64,000 bases of DNA from Calothrix membranacea FACHB-236 (GTDB lineage Bacteria > Cyanobacteriota > Cyanobacteriia > Cyanobacteriales > Nostocaceae): NCBI RefSeq assembly GCF_014696315.1, contig NZ_JACJPX010000006.1, positions 62,001-126,000 on the forward strand. The letters run 5' to 3'. The position numbers and the translations under genes are program-made. The notes below the pieces were generated by a model that worked only from the letters and a program-made list of their open reading frames with translations, did not search any database and was not told where the DNA came from. Below are positions 26,467 to 37,890 of the stretch, piece by piece; the stretch's first letter is position 1; each line of letters begins with the position of its first letter.

Positions 26467-26617
26467 TTCTAGTCTCTCTTGCTCCTAAGGAACCGGGATA
26501 TTTAGGGTAGGGGATTTCCCCTATGGGGTTGGGGACTCTGCGTCCCCGTGGGGGATAGAAATTAGATCAAAGGTAAAAGGGAATTGATGTAGATGTTCCC
26601 TTTTCCTAAAACTTTGC

Positions 26618-27373
<756 letters not shown>

Positions 27374-27406
27374 TTAACAAAGTGGTCAGTAAATAAATGG
27401 GGAGTT

Positions 27407-28774
27407 ATGCGGGTAGGTTACGTCCGAGTATCCACAAGAGAACAGGCAGATACAGACGCACTAGAACAACAAACAGCCCGGATTGAAAAGGCTGGGGCTG
27501 TTTTGATATTTTCAGATGTTGAGTCTGGAAGATCCGATAAACGCACAGAATTTAATAAAATGCTTGCCATGTGCAAGCAAGGGAAAATAACGGAAATTGT
27601 GATTACTCGCATAGACCGTCTAGCACGGAGTGTAATCACCATCCATCGAACCCTTGTAGCATTGGAAGAATATGGAGTTAAGTTAGTAGTTCTTGATGCC
27701 CCTGTTGACCCATCATCGCCTTTTGGATGGTTCTCTGTGAATCAAATGGCAGGCTTGGCAGAATTTGAATCGAGATTACTTTCTGATCGAATTCGGCATG
27801 GATTAAATTATTTCCGAGAACAGAAGAAAGCCAGTCCGCGTCCGCCATTCGGGTATCAGAGAATGAATGAGAAATATGCACCAGATATGACATTGCACGA
27901 ATCTGGTAAATCTAAATGGGCGATCGCATCTGATATTATTGATTATTTCTTATCTGGCAACGCCACTTTAAGAAGTACCGCAGTTTATATACTAAACACT
28001 TATGGAATTTCATGGACAGCAGCCGGATTAAAGTATTGGCTAACTAGCCCAGTACTAAGAGGGCATACTGCTTATAATATGCGAGGTAATCTCAACAAAC
28101 CTGAAAAGTGGGAGGTATATCAAGACACTCATGAACCGCTACTTTCTCACGACAAATTTAAACAAATAGAGAAAAAATTGGCAGAGAACCGATATAAGTA
28201 CAGTTACGGTAACAACAAAAATAGTACTAAAGAGGAATTACCCTTATTAGGACAAATTATTTGTGGTGACTGTGGTTATCAATGTTTTTGTAAAAAAACT
28301 AAGTGGTCAACTCATAGAGTTAGATGCAAAAAACATGAAAATCTAGGAGATGCTTTCTGTAAGAATAAAACTAGTACGTACCTGCCAGATATTATTTCAG
28401 TTGTAGATGCTGCTTTAGCTGATCGGTATGAAGAAGTTAAGAACTACACCCTTGAAAGTATTGAAGTTCCGGCAGATAGTCCAGAACTCACTACCAGATA
28501 CGAACAATTGAAAATGCTGCGGCAGATGCCCCAAAACCCGATTATTCAATCAGCTATTGACCAAACGCTGCTAGAGATTCAAACAATTAAACAAAAAGAA
28601 GTTGCTACTATCCAAATTAACATTGCTTTAGTAACTACTTTGTCCACCTGCTTTGGCAACAGGAAATATTGGGAAAGTTTAACTAACAAGGATAAAAGAG
28701 CAATTTACCAAGAATTGGTAGAAAATGTCACTGTTTTGAATGGGGAAATACTAAGGGTGAAGTTGCTGGTATAA
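27407..28774 (+). CDS. Serine site-specific recombinase (XisF-like), presumed nifH element excisase
   Basis: A 455-residue large serine recombinase. The resolvase domain starts MRVGYVRVSTREQADTDALE with nucleophile Ser9, then SDVESGRSDKR, ITRIDRLARSVITIHRTLVA and LAEFESRLLSDRIRHGLNYF. A recombinase domain follows (about 140-260), then a zinc ribbon (ICGDCGYQCFCKKT...CKKH) and a coiled-coil tail. It resembles XisF of the fdxN element but is shorter than the 514 residues I recall for XisF. It reads inward from the junction, so its promoter must overlap nifH sequence. The tight linkage to the border and the GG core make it the presumed excisase. Confidence 0.92.
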   Translation: MRVGYVRVSTREQADTDALEQQTARIEKAGAVLIFSDVESGRSDKRTEFNKMLAMCKQGKITEIVITRIDRLARSVITIHRTLVALEEYGVKLVVLDAPVDPSSPFGWFSVNQMAGLAEFESRLLSDRIRHGLNYFREQKKASPRPPFGYQRMNEKYAPDMTLHESGKSKWAIASDIIDYFLSGNATLRSTAVYILNTYGISWTAAGLKYWLTSPVLRGHTAYNMRGNLNKPEKWEVYQDTHEPLLSHDKFKQIEKKLAENRYKYSYGNNKNSTKEELPLLGQIICGDCGYQCFCKKTKWSTHRVRCKKHENLGDAFCKNKTSTYLPDIISVVDAALADRYEEVKNYTLESIEVPADSPELTTRYEQLKMLRQMPQNPIIQSAIDQTLLEIQTIKQKEVATIQINIALVTTLSTCFGNRKYWESLTNKDKRAIYQELVENVTVLNGEILRVKLLV

Positions 28775-28922
28775 GTCCTTGGGATTTCATCCTAGAGAAT
28801 TCGCTCTCAAACTCTTCTTCGCTTAAAGCCATGAGACGTTTAATCTCTGACATTTCTAAATCACGAATTTTGTGGAATCTCAAAGCAGTGCGGAGTAGTA
28901 TCTGTGCGGCGGTTTCTTTCAT
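28728..28922 (-). CDS. Possible small protein, 64 aa, overlapping recombinase 3' end
   Basis: The frame MKETAAQILLRTALRFHKIR then DLEMSEIKRLMALSEEEFES looks like a genuine helical soluble protein rather than a shadow, and most of it lies outside the recombinase gene (47-base overlap of the 3' ends). It could be a recombination directionality factor by position, but there is no homology that I recognise. Uncertain. Confidence 0.3.
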   Translation of the reverse strand: MKETAAQILLRTALRFHKIRDLEMSEIKRLMALSEEEFESEFSRMKSQGLIPATSPLVFPHSKQ

Positions 28923-29518
28923 GAGTACGAGTGAAGCGGTAATTTTAAGTTAATCCAAAGCGCCGAAATTTCTGTTAGTGGCAAGCATTTGAGACCAAAT
29001 ACACTCAAGAGAAAGCAATTTCCAATCCAAAATCTAAAATTCAGAATGATATGAAATCCAGGACTTACGCAAACATAACGTAACTCCGTCATTACGAGCG
29101 ATAGCAAAGTAATCTCCCCTGACGCTGGGATTGCTTCCCTACACTTCGTTTCGGTCGCAATGACATTATCGGCGTTGCTTAAGCCCTAGAAATATCTGCA
29201 ATCAGCCAAAAGTGTTATGCACAATTGGCTGATGATGTTCAATTTCCACCCAGGCTTACCACCAATTGGTAGAGGAATCAAAGCCATACTTTGTCATAGC
29301 TTTGAGACAAGAAATCTGGAACAAGGATCAGCAGGACAAGTGCGATCGCACTTCTGTTGCTTGGAAGTTGTTTTGTGATTAGTCCCCATAAGTAGCATGA
29401 TGTGGTTTTATTCGCTATCGTCTAAAACTGCCCACTTGTCAAGTAAGAGTAACTTTTGTTAACCTAATTCCAGGAAATAGATCAAGCTAATGTTGCAAAA
29501 CACCGGAGAGTAAACACA
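28923..29518. other. Intergenic with degenerate repeat, no gene seen
   Basis: Around 29088-29165 is a dispersed repeat, TCATTACGAGCGATAGCAAAG to CGGTCGCAATGACA, with inverted CATTGCGA-like ends; the same family is at 35024-35154. The rest up to nblA is AT-rich and would hold the nblA promoter. Confidence 0.5.
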
Positions 29519-29686
29519 ATGGACATCCCAATGGATCTGAACTTAGAGCAGAAATTCAACCTCAAAGTTTACGAAGAGCAAATTAAGAACTTAAACCAGG
29601 AAGAATCGCAAAAGTTGCTTTTAGAAGTAATGCGTCAGTTAATGGTCAAAGACAACATGATCAAGCATCTTCTCAAGCAGGCGTAG
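29519..29686 (+). CDS. nblA: NblA, phycobilisome degradation adaptor
   Basis: A 55-residue protein from ATG 29519: MDIPMDLNLEQKFNLKVYEE, then LNQEESQKLLLEVMRQLMVK and DNMIKHLLKQA. This is the NblA family, which binds phycobiliproteins and directs them to Clp protease under nitrogen or sulfur starvation. I recall a nblA gene near cpeBA in Tolypothrix, consistent with the position here (about 400 bp upstream of cpeB). A purine-rich ACACCGGAGAGTAAACACA precedes the start. Being inside the nifH element it would leave the chromosome with the antenna genes it targets. Confidence 0.95.
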   Translation: MDIPMDLNLEQKFNLKVYEEQIKNLNQEESQKLLLEVMRQLMVKDNMIKHLLKQA

Positions 29687-29744
29687 CTAACTGGGAATAT
29701 TTGTGAATCTCCCGTAGCACAAGTAGGAAAAAAACGATATGCAA

Positions 29745-29772
29745 AGGCTTGTCTAGATGAGGCTGCAAGCCT
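29745..29772 (+). terminator. Hairpin after nblA
   Basis: AGGCTTG (29745-29751) pairs with CAAGCCT (29766-29772), then ACTCTTTTCTCT. Lies 58 bases after the nblA stop. Confidence 0.6.
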
Positions 29773-29941
29773 ACTCTTTTCTCTAGTGGCATTTATAAAT
29801 AGTTCTTTTTAGTGCAGCTCATTCCGTAAGGAAGCTCACCTCATAACATTAATTACAACTTATCTCTTATTTACTCCCATTACCCAATCCCCAATCCCCA
29901 AGAGTTCTGTAATTTTGAATTTTGAATTGATTTGTCCCCAG

Positions 29942-29967
29942 TCCCCAACCCTGATTGGGGATTTTTG
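29942..29967 (+). terminator. Second hairpin with T-run in nblA-cpeB gap
   Basis: TCCCCAA (29942-29948) and TTGGGGA (29955-29961) followed by TTTTTGTT. Either a terminator insulating cpeBA or a leader attenuator of cpeBA. The remaining nblA-cpeB spacer (29687-30095) must contain the cpeBA promoter, but I cannot place -10/-35 boxes. Confidence 0.65.
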
Positions 29968-30005
29968 TTAAGGATTGTTACTTAGTTTCTCATAACTGAG
30001 ACTGA

Positions 30006-30650
<645 letters not shown>

Positions 30651-30726
30651 TTCATTGCCACTTGCAATTCACTCAACAGATTGACATCCAACACAGTTTA
30701 AATAAAAAGCCTTTTGGGAGATTTAA

Positions 30727-31224
<498 letters not shown>

Positions 31225-31348
31225 TTAGTTGCCACTCTTGTTATTAAGTAACGAGGGTACATTATGACCCTACAAGCCTGGAGGTTCTTGGCTCTTTGCT
31301 TTGCCTGATAAGGTTGAGTAATGGCAAAGAATCTCTGGGTTTGTTTTG

Positions 31349-31395
31349 TCATTGGTCATTAGTCATTGGTCATTAGTCATTGGTCATTTGTTATT
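31349..31395. repeat. Heptamer tandem repeat (TCATTGG/TCATTAG)n
   Basis: Six to seven heptamers of TCATTGG and TCATTAG in the cpeA-cpeY spacer; similar runs occur at 3830-3870 and 40798-40840. Confidence 0.85.
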
Positions 31396-31477
31396 GGTTA
31401 TTCAAAACTGTATGGATAAAACTTACTAAAGAATATTTGCTGAAGGGTGAACCACTAACAGCTAACATTTATATATT

Positions 31478-32767
31478 ATGGATAAACGCTTTTTTAATTT
31501 ATTTAATCTTACAGAAGACCAAGCGATCGCTCTTTTGGATACGCCTCAAGACCAATTGAGTGAGAACGATTCGCGCTATATTGCTGCTTCTCATTTAGTT
31601 AACTTTCCTACAGAACGCTCAATCAACGCTCTCATCCGTGCAGTGCAGCAAACTGACCCCTCGTTGGATAATCGGATTGTTCGTCGCAAGTCGGTAGAGA
31701 CTTTAGGGCGACTCAAAGCCACAACAGCCTTGCCAGTTATCCGTAAATGTCTGTTTGATGAAGACTGCTACACCGTGGAAAATGCGGCCTGGGCGATTGG
31801 GGAAATTGGTACTCAAGACCCCGATATATTAGAGGATGTGGCGCAATTACTGGAGAAGCCAGGGCAAACCTATCGAGTGATTATCCATACATTAACTAAG
31901 TTTAATTATCAACCTGCTCTAGAACGCATTCGCAAATTTGTGAATGACAGCGATCCGCCTACAGCCAGTGCTGCCATTGCCGCAGTTTGTCGCTTAACTG
32001 GCGACTATTCCCAAATGTCAAAAGTAGTGCAGATATTGCAGCATCGGAATGTTTTAGGACGGCGGTTGTCTATCCAAGATTTGATGGATGCACGTTACTA
32101 TGATGCAATTCCTCATATTGCCAAATGTCCTGTATCCTTAGTGTTTCGATTGCGAGGGATTCGGACATTGGCAGAAGCGGGAATCTCTGCGGGTACAATT
32201 ACTTTTGCCAAAATTCAGCCCTATTTAGAGCAGACATTATACGACCATCCCCAGGATTTAAATTTAGTTCATCGTTACGATCGCCTCCCGACTCTGGAAA
32301 TTTTGATTCGGGGTTTGTATGAAACTGACTTTGGACGCTGTTATTTAGCAACGAAAACCATTTTGGAGCATTATGCCGATGCTGCCCCTGAGGCTCTATT
32401 TGCTACCTATACCGCAGAAGCAAATAATGATTATGGCGCTCACTTTCATGTCATCAAGTTGTTTGGTTGGTTAAAACATACCCCAGCCTACGATTTAATA
32501 GTAGAAGGCTTACATAACAAACAACCACAGTTTCAAAAATCACGGGCAGCAGCTGCGATCGCACTCGGTGAATTGGGAGATCCAAAAGCAATTCTTGAAC
32601 TTAAAGCCTGTCTAGACACCAAAATCTGGGATCTGAAGTATGCAGCATTGATGGCACTAGAAAAACTGGGTGATCTCAGCGGACATAAACAAGCAGCACA
32701 AGATAGTGATTGGCTAATTGCCGCCAAAGCCTCAAACACCCTGAAAAATCAAGAAATCACAGCCTAA
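31478..32767 (+). CDS. cpeY: CpeY, phycoerythrobilin lyase for alpha-phycoerythrin
   Basis: A 429-residue E/F-type HEAT-repeat lyase: MDKRFFNLFNLTEDQAIALL, then IVRRKSVETLGRLKATTALP, AAWAIGEIGTQDPDILEDVA and further helical repeats through KSRAAAAIALGELGDPKAIL. CpeY with CpeZ is known to attach PEB to alpha-phycoerythrin Cys82. Placement directly downstream of cpeBA with cpeZ following (52 bases) is the arrangement known in Fremyella. Length is usual for CpeY. Confidence 0.93.
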   Translation: MDKRFFNLFNLTEDQAIALLDTPQDQLSENDSRYIAASHLVNFPTERSINALIRAVQQTDPSLDNRIVRRKSVETLGRLKATTALPVIRKCLFDEDCYTVENAAWAIGEIGTQDPDILEDVAQLLEKPGQTYRVIIHTLTKFNYQPALERIRKFVNDSDPPTASAAIAAVCRLTGDYSQMSKVVQILQHRNVLGRRLSIQDLMDARYYDAIPHIAKCPVSLVFRLRGIRTLAEAGISAGTITFAKIQPYLEQTLYDHPQDLNLVHRYDRLPTLEILIRGLYETDFGRCYLATKTILEHYADAAPEALFATYTAEANNDYGAHFHVIKLFGWLKHTPAYDLIVEGLHNKQPQFQKSRAAAAIALGELGDPKAILELKACLDTKIWDLKYAALMALEKLGDLSGHKQAAQDSDWLIAAKASNTLKNQEITA

Positions 32768-32819
32768 TTTTTCTTTTGTTAAATCTGATTGCTCCTGTGT
32801 AAATCAATACATTAAAAAA

Positions 32820-33437
32820 ATGCCGACAACAGAAGAATTATTCCAACAACTAAAACACCCTAACCCCCACCTCCGCGACCAAGCAATGTGGGAATTGGCG
32901 GAAAATCCTGATGAGACAACTATTCCCCGGTTGATGAGTATTCTCGATGAAGAGGATACCACCTATCGACGAGCCGCAGTGAAAGCCTTAGGTGCGATCG
33001 GCCCTGATGCGGTGACACCTTTAGTAGAAGCCTTACTCAATAGTGATAATGTTACTGTTCGTGGTAGTGCCGCCAAAGCACTGGCGCAAGTTGCGATTAA
33101 TCATCCTGATGTTCCCTTTGCTGCTGATGGTGTACAGGGTTTAAAAACTGCTCTTGATGATCCTAATCCTGTAGTCCATATTGCCGCTGTGATGGCGCTG
33201 GGTGAAATTGGTTCTCCTGTGGTTGATGTGTTGATTGAATCGTTGCAAAATACAGACAACCCAGCTTTGGCAATCTCGATTGTGAATGCTCTTGGCTCGA
33301 TTGGCGATAGCCGAGGTGTGGAGGTTTTGCAATCCCTAATTGAGAATGAATCAACCGATTCCTATGTGCGGGAGTCCGCTACTAGTGCATTATCTCGCCT
33401 AGAAATGACAACGAAGTTTCAGAGAGGAGAAAAATAA
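32820..33437 (+). CDS. cpeZ: CpeZ, HEAT-repeat lyase partner/chaperone
   Basis: A 205-residue HEAT-repeat protein (MPTTEELFQQLKHPNPHLRD; YRRAAVKALGAIGPDAVTPL; VRGSAAKALAQVA). CpeZ is the small partner of CpeY and has chaperone-like action on phycoerythrin. Adjacent to cpeY on the same strand. A terminator hairpin lies 138 bases after the stop. Confidence 0.92.
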   Translation: MPTTEELFQQLKHPNPHLRDQAMWELAENPDETTIPRLMSILDEEDTTYRRAAVKALGAIGPDAVTPLVEALLNSDNVTVRGSAAKALAQVAINHPDVPFAADGVQGLKTALDDPNPVVHIAAVMALGEIGSPVVDVLIESLQNTDNPALAISIVNALGSIGDSRGVEVLQSLIENESTDSYVRESATSALSRLEMTTKFQRGEK

Positions 33438-33574
33438 TCGTTCTGGGTGATGCGATCGCATTTTCAGGACTTTGAAAATTCAACTGTATAAAGAAAATTC
33501 CCACAATCCGCCTCTGGAGAGAGAAAGTCATTTTGAGGCAGTGAAATTAGATAATTGATTTTTGAGAGTTCCCT

Positions 33575-33608
33575 AAAACCCTGGATTTCTATTAAATTTC
33601 AGGGTTTT
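33575..33608 (+). terminator. Hairpin terminator after cpeYZ
   Basis: AAAACCCTG (33575-33583) pairs with CAGGGTTTT (33600-33608), followed by ATTGGATG. The 465-bp gap 33438-33902 otherwise shows no gene and would hold the ocp promoter. Confidence 0.75.
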
Positions 33609-33902
33609 ATTGGATGTCTGCCTGATTTAATTATGATTCAGTGCGTCGATGCATAAACTGGAAAAGCTTCGCCTCTCCTCCTTTGCCTCATGCTGTTATC
33701 ACGATCAATCTTTTACCTGAACGATATGACTCGTAGGCTTTCTGCGGCAATTACTGTCAATGAAGATACAAAATTTTGTTAATTTTCTTTACTTTTCGTT
33801 ACAAATAGTTAATACTACTAATTAGATTTACACAAACAAAGCTGTAAACGTCAGTTAAGCATTGAGCTTGATCATCCATAAACCCATAATTACGGTAAAC
33901 CT

Positions 33903-34862
33903 ATGCCTTTTACCATCGATTCAGCTCGCGGTATCTTTCCTGAAACACTGACTGCCGATTCAGTACCAGCAACCATTGCCCGCTTCAACCAACTGAGTGC
34001 TGAAGATCAGTTAGCGCTGATCTGGTTTGCGTACTTGGAAATGGGTAAAACTATTACCATTGCTGCTCCTGGCGCTGCAAATATGGTATTTGCAGAAAAC
34101 ACCTTGAATGAACTCAAGCAAATGTCTTTTCAAGAACAAACTCAGGTCATGTGTGACCTAGCAAACCGTTCTGATACGCCCATTTGCCGCACGTATGCAA
34201 TTTGGTCTGTAAACATCAAACTTGGTTTTTGGTATCGGTTGGGAGAGTGGATGGAGAAGGGTATTGTAGCTCCTATTCCACAGGGTTATCGATTATCGGC
34301 AAATGCAACAGCAGTACTGAAAGCAATTCAGGATCTAGATGCAGGACAGCAAATTACCGTTCTGCGTAATTCTGTAGTTGATATGGGGTTTGATCCCAAT
34401 AAGTTGGGCAACTATACCAAGGTTAGCGAACCTGTAGCTCCGCCAAAAGAAATGGCTAAACGGACTCCTGTAGCTATCGAAGGCATTGATAATCCAACCA
34501 TCCTGAGTTACATGGATAACTTAAATGCTAACGACTTTGATGCGTTAATTGAGTTATTCACTCCCGATGGTGCATTGCAACCTCCGTTTCAAAAACCGAT
34601 CGCAGGTAAAGAAGCAGTCTATCGGTTTTTCCGAGAAGATTGTCAGAACCTGAAATTGTTACCAGAGCGAGGTGTTTCTGAACCTGCAGAGGATGGTTAC
34701 ACTCAGATCAAAGTCACAGGTAAAGTACAAACTCCCTGGTTTGGCGCTAGTGTGGGAATGAACATGGCATGGAGATTCCTGCTAACTCCTGAGAATAAAA
34801 TCTTCTTTGTGGCAATCGACTTACTAGCATCTCCCAAAGAGCTACTAAATTTGGTTCGCTAG
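33903..34862 (+). CDS. ocp: Orange carotenoid protein (OCP1-like)
   Basis: A full two-domain OCP of 319 residues: helical N-terminal domain (MPFTIDSARGIFPETL) and NTF2-like C-terminal domain (YMDNLNANDFDALIELFTPD). Key residues are present: Tyr44, Trp110, Arg155 (TVLRNSVVD), Tyr203 and the Trp of GMNMAWRFLL (equivalents of Tyr201 and Trp288 in the Synechocystis protein). Blue-green light converts OCP to the red form, which binds the phycobilisome and quenches it. The high resemblance to Synechocystis OCP and the adjacent frp gene suggest OCP1 type. Confidence 0.97.
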   Translation: MPFTIDSARGIFPETLTADSVPATIARFNQLSAEDQLALIWFAYLEMGKTITIAAPGAANMVFAENTLNELKQMSFQEQTQVMCDLANRSDTPICRTYAIWSVNIKLGFWYRLGEWMEKGIVAPIPQGYRLSANATAVLKAIQDLDAGQQITVLRNSVVDMGFDPNKLGNYTKVSEPVAPPKEMAKRTPVAIEGIDNPTILSYMDNLNANDFDALIELFTPDGALQPPFQKPIAGKEAVYRFFREDCQNLKLLPERGVSEPAEDGYTQIKVTGKVQTPWFGASVGMNMAWRFLLTPENKIFFVAIDLLASPKELLNLVR

Positions 34863-35023
34863 AACTAGAAGAATTTTCCTTTTATTCTGACCTAGAAATA
34901 AACTTGGGAAACGAGGTGATAGGGCGATCAATCCTAGCCAGAGGAAAAGCCCTAAACCTCTAAAAATCCTAAATCTGCGGTCTGATATCATGTCCGCTAA
35001 ATTAGTTGCGATATGTCATTGCA

Positions 35024-35155
35024 AGTGCAACATTCGCGTAGCGTAGCAAAGAGAAGGAATCGCAGAGACCTTGTGATTCCTTCCCTACCCTTCGGGAACG
35101 CTTACTCTTCGAGAACGGCTTTGCCGACCAGCGAACGGTCGCAATGACAAGTGTT
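35024..35155. repeat. Dispersed repeat with TGTCATTGC / GCAATGACA ends
   Basis: ATGTCATTGCAAGTGCAAC to CGGTCGCAATGACAAGTG, about 130 bases, with internal GGGAACGCTTACTCTTCGAG-type hairpins. Flanked by an outer inverted CATGATATCAG-like pair (ATATCATGTCC at 34985 and GGACATGATATG at 35161). A second family member is near 29088-29165. It fills most of the ocp-frp gap. Confidence 0.7.
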
Positions 35156-35290
35156 AAAAAGGACATGATATGACTCAATACGCTATCGAAGAATGTGGGC
35201 AGAGCAAAGCCATACCCGCAGTCTTTGCTATGAAAACTGTATTATTAAGTTAATTTACTCTCTTGGAGGAGAGTATTTTGGGATAGAAGC

Positions 35291-35617
35291 ATGAAGGTAA
35301 ACGAAGTTAGCTGGTCTGATTTAGAACAAGAAGTTGCTCAAGCCGCCTTTAAAAAAGCATACGAGCGAGAAACCAACGCCCTAATTCAGGAAGTTCGCGA
35401 CAACGCCGTTCAGATTTCAGAGTTGGAAGATATTTGGCGTTTGCATAACTTTCTCAGTGCCAAAAGACACGACATTGATGGCAAGTATGATTACAACTAT
35501 TCAGTTCTCGTATTTGTTTTTGCAACTCTGATCAAACAGGGATGGTTGCATTTGGATGAACTACAGGGGCTGGATCGGCACAAGATTACTAAAATTGTCT
35601 CTCTTTCCCGAATGTAG
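35291..35617 (+). CDS. frp: Fluorescence recovery protein (FRP)
   Basis: A 108-residue helical protein. The signature LEDIWRLHNFLSAKRHDIDG corresponds to the Synechocystis FRP core (WKLHDFLSAKRHEIDGKYD), with Trp49, His52 and Arg59 conserved and the functionally important Asp replaced by Asn53. FRP dimer binds OCP C-terminal domain and hastens its return to orange form. GGAGGAGAGTATTTTGGGATAGAAGC precedes the start. It is usual for frp to lie downstream of OCP1-type genes, as here (428-bp gap). Confidence 0.93.
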   Translation: MKVNEVSWSDLEQEVAQAAFKKAYERETNALIQEVRDNAVQISELEDIWRLHNFLSAKRHDIDGKYDYNYSVLVFVFATLIKQGWLHLDELQGLDRHKITKIVSLSRM

Positions 35618-35643
35618 CTGCCAGTGTCTTCTGAGTGCCGTTC

Positions 35644-35682
35644 AACTTCCGTAATGGTGCAGAGCATCCGTCTACGGAAGTT
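35644..35682. terminator. Bidirectional hairpin between frp and HEAT-lyase gene
   Basis: AACTTCCGTA (35644-35653) pairs perfectly with TACGGAAGTT (35673-35682), loop 19 bases. It separates convergent genes. Confidence 0.7.
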
Positions 35683-35724
35683 TAGCCTGACAACCCCAAT
35701 ACAGCAGATTAGCAAGATATCTTG

Positions 35725-36636
35725 TTACCAATCATCTTCTTCGGACTGACGTTCAATTTGCGCGATCGCTAGTTTCGCCAAAACTCGCACCACCTCCTTT
35801 TGATCATTTAGTAGCGCTTGCAATGGTTCTAAAGCGGCGCGATCGCCAATTTTACCGAGTGAATTAATTGCTGCCTTCCTCACATCTAAATCTGTATCAT
35901 GAATTGCCAGAATTAAATGCGGTACAGAGGGGGGATAATTAACTTGTCCCAAGGCTGCGGCGGCTTCGGTGCGAATGAGCGCTTCTGGATCTGTTAAAGC
36001 AGAAACTAGCAGGTTGCAGGACTTTTCATCCGACTGCTCTTGCGCCACATGACCGAGGGCACCAATGACAGCACATCGGACATCCAAAGAGGCGGCATTC
36101 AATGCTTTATATAGATGGTCTGTTGCTTCTGAGCCAATAAACGCCAACGCCCATGCAGCATGACCTTTAATATCTTGTGGATGTTTATCTGATGCCAGAA
36201 TTTCTAGTAATGCTGGTACAGATGCTTCTCCTGTTCTAGCTAACGCTCCGGCTGCTGAACTTCTAACTACTGTATCTTCATCATTGAGAAAAGCATGAAG
36301 CAAGTCTGGCACAGCGCGGGGGTCAGAGATGATCGTGAGTGTCTTCGCAGCCGCTCGCCGCACAACTACATTAGAATGATTTGCTAACGCTTCTACGAGA
36401 AATGGCGTTGCTACTTCACCAATTTCACCCAAGGTTTCAGCAAACCGCAGTCGTACCAATCCCCGTGGATCTCCTAAACCCTCTACGAGTTGTTTGAGAA
36501 CTTCTTGATTTGTGGCATCGAAGGTTTCGAGTGTAATCTGCTCGTTTACCCTCTGAACCAGAGCATCATTTTCAGCTTGTACTCGCAGGATGGGATCTTC
36601 CACTGCGGGAGCTTCAAAGTTGAGCGATTGACTCAT
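35725..36636 (-). CDS. cpeF: HEAT-repeat phycobilin lyase, probably CpeF
   Basis: From the ATG at 36636 (MSQSLNFEAPAVEDP) the protein is 303 residues with HEAT/PBS-lyase repeats: VRLRFAETLGEIGEVATPFL, VVRRAAAKTLTIISDPRAVP, VVRSSAAGALARTGEASVPA, IRTEAAAALGQV, VRKAAINSLGKIG. CpeF (the MpeV-like lyase that doubly links PEB to beta Cys48/59) is of this size and type, and is absent elsewhere in the window. It lies downstream of pebAB and a 79-aa gene on the same strand. I infer the CpeF name from size and context; another E/F lyase is possible. Confidence 0.65.
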   Translation of the reverse strand: MSQSLNFEAPAVEDPILRVQAENDALVQRVNEQITLETFDATNQEVLKQLVEGLGDPRGLVRLRFAETLGEIGEVATPFLVEALANHSNVVVRRAAAKTLTIISDPRAVPDLLHAFLNDEDTVVRSSAAGALARTGEASVPALLEILASDKHPQDIKGHAAWALAFIGSEATDHLYKALNAASLDVRCAVIGALGHVAQEQSDEKSCNLLVSALTDPEALIRTEAAAALGQVNYPPSVPHLILAIHDTDLDVRKAAINSLGKIGDRAALEPLQALLNDQKEVVRVLAKLAIAQIERQSEEDDW

Positions 36637-36671
36637 CACAAATTCCCTATCACCGTTATTGTTACACGAAA

Positions 36672-36911
36672 CTAATTACCAGATGTCACACTAGATTGCT
36701 GCTGGCGAAGTGACTCCAGAGTTGCGTCTATTTGAGCAAGCTGAGGTTCTAGGCTAGCAAGTGCTTGTGCTTTCATGACTTTAGCCTTTTGCGCCATTGA
36801 CAAAGTATCGTTAACCAGACGTTCCCGATATTCTTCTAATTCTGCGATCGCTAAATTCAGTTCTTCAGAGCTTGCTAGAGCGCTTGAGGTGAGTTCTGTA
36901 GTATCAGTCAT
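36672..36911 (-). CDS. Small coiled-coil protein, 79 aa, in pebAB/cpeF operon
   Basis: An acidic helical protein (NLAIAELEEYRERLVNDTLS, then AQKAKVMKAQALASLEPQL) with a predicted coiled coil. It ends 35 bases before the cpeF-like start and lies 160 bp downstream of pebB on the same strand, so it is probably in the same operon. No function known to me. Confidence 0.7.
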   Translation of the reverse strand: MTDTTELTSSALASSEELNLAIAELEEYRERLVNDTLSMAQKAKVMKAQALASLEPQLAQIDATLESLRQQQSSVTSGN

Positions 36912-37071
36912 ATTTATTGTGCTTCCTAAAAGTAGATTTAAAACATCCTTGTTAGATTTTCTCAGATTCAGTTACCAACAAACAAAAGTTTTTGGAGTTG
37001 ACTGTTGACAGGTAAGAGAGATTTTTATGACTTCATTGTGTGATTGAGCGCATAACCATTTAGCTTTTTGT

Positions 37072-37821
37072 TTATTTGATAGCTGATGTGAGCTTTCTTT
37101 CCAAATCGAATAAAAAGCCGTGGATATATTCTTCTGTCCACTCAGCACCGTAAAAACGGGTGAACATTCCCCTGGCTGGGTCTTTTGCGGCGCGATAGCG
37201 GAGATAACGCAGTTGCGCCTGTTCAATTTCTGCTAAATATTTAGAGTTGGTTACAGGTTGTGCTTGGTCAACAAAATCTAGATAGGCTTTTAGATAGTCT
37301 TTGAAGGCTGCAAATACATGAGTTTCTACAACTTCAGTTTGCTGAGGGCGCGTCCAGAGAAAGGCTGGAGAGAAAAAGGGTTGGGCTTCTTCGGGAAAGT
37401 CGCCCCCCCAAGGTAGATGCTGCTGATGTGTCTGGAAAATTGGCAGAATAGGCTGGGTATATTTTGCCTGATAGTCCAAATCATCCCGAAATAAAGGTTG
37501 CATATCGAGGGCAATTAAGTGCCCTCCAGGTAAGGTGACTAAATCCGCACCAAAGAAGGGTAAATCGTAATTTAGGTGCGGGAAAATCACGAAATTTAAC
37601 ACCTGAAGTGAGTTACCACCTTGTACATGGGCGGCTCGAATTTGCCGGAGTTTGGTACTTTGATAAGCATAGCTAGTTGTTAATACTTCCTCTTGATGTT
37701 TGCCTTTGCCTACTGTTGCTTGCTTAGACTCAAACCCAGTGGGGATAGGATAAGGCTGCAAATTCAACCTTTCTTGCAAAAGTGCGATCGCGTAATCTAA
37801 AAATGGCTGATAGAGAGTCAA
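37072..37821 (-). CDS. pebB: PebB, phycoerythrobilin:ferredoxin oxidoreductase
   Basis: A 249-residue ferredoxin-dependent bilin reductase; PebB reduces 15,16-dihydrobiliverdin to phycoerythrobilin. Family pattern: [60 protein letters not shown] and [20 protein letters not shown]. The initiation codon is TTG at 37821-37819, and the family start (M-T-x-Y-Q-P-F) falls exactly there. A GGAGCG ribosome site lies upstream in a GGAGCGAAGCGAAG repeat that also precedes the gene at 42645. Follows pebA by 69 bp. Confidence 0.95.
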   Translation of the reverse strand: MTLYQPFLDYAIALLQERLNLQPYPIPTGFESKQATVGKGKHQEEVLTTSYAYQSTKLRQIRAAHVQGGNSLQVLNFVIFPHLNYDLPFFGADLVTLPGGHLIALDMQPLFRDDLDYQAKYTQPILPIFQTHQQHLPWGGDFPEEAQPFFSPAFLWTRPQQTEVVETHVFAAFKDYLKAYLDFVDQAQPVTNSKYLAEIEQAQLRYLRYRAAKDPARGMFTRFYGAEWTEEYIHGFLFDLERKLTSAIK

Positions 37822-37890
37822 CTTCGCTTCGCTCCGAATTCAAAATTTAACTATCATCAAAGTTCTGTTGGAGGATATAGATTTAAATCC

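Noticed and set aside
27678-27893. Antisense open frames inside the serine recombinase gene
   Set aside because: No start context or protein-like composition; the recombinase domains account for the region.
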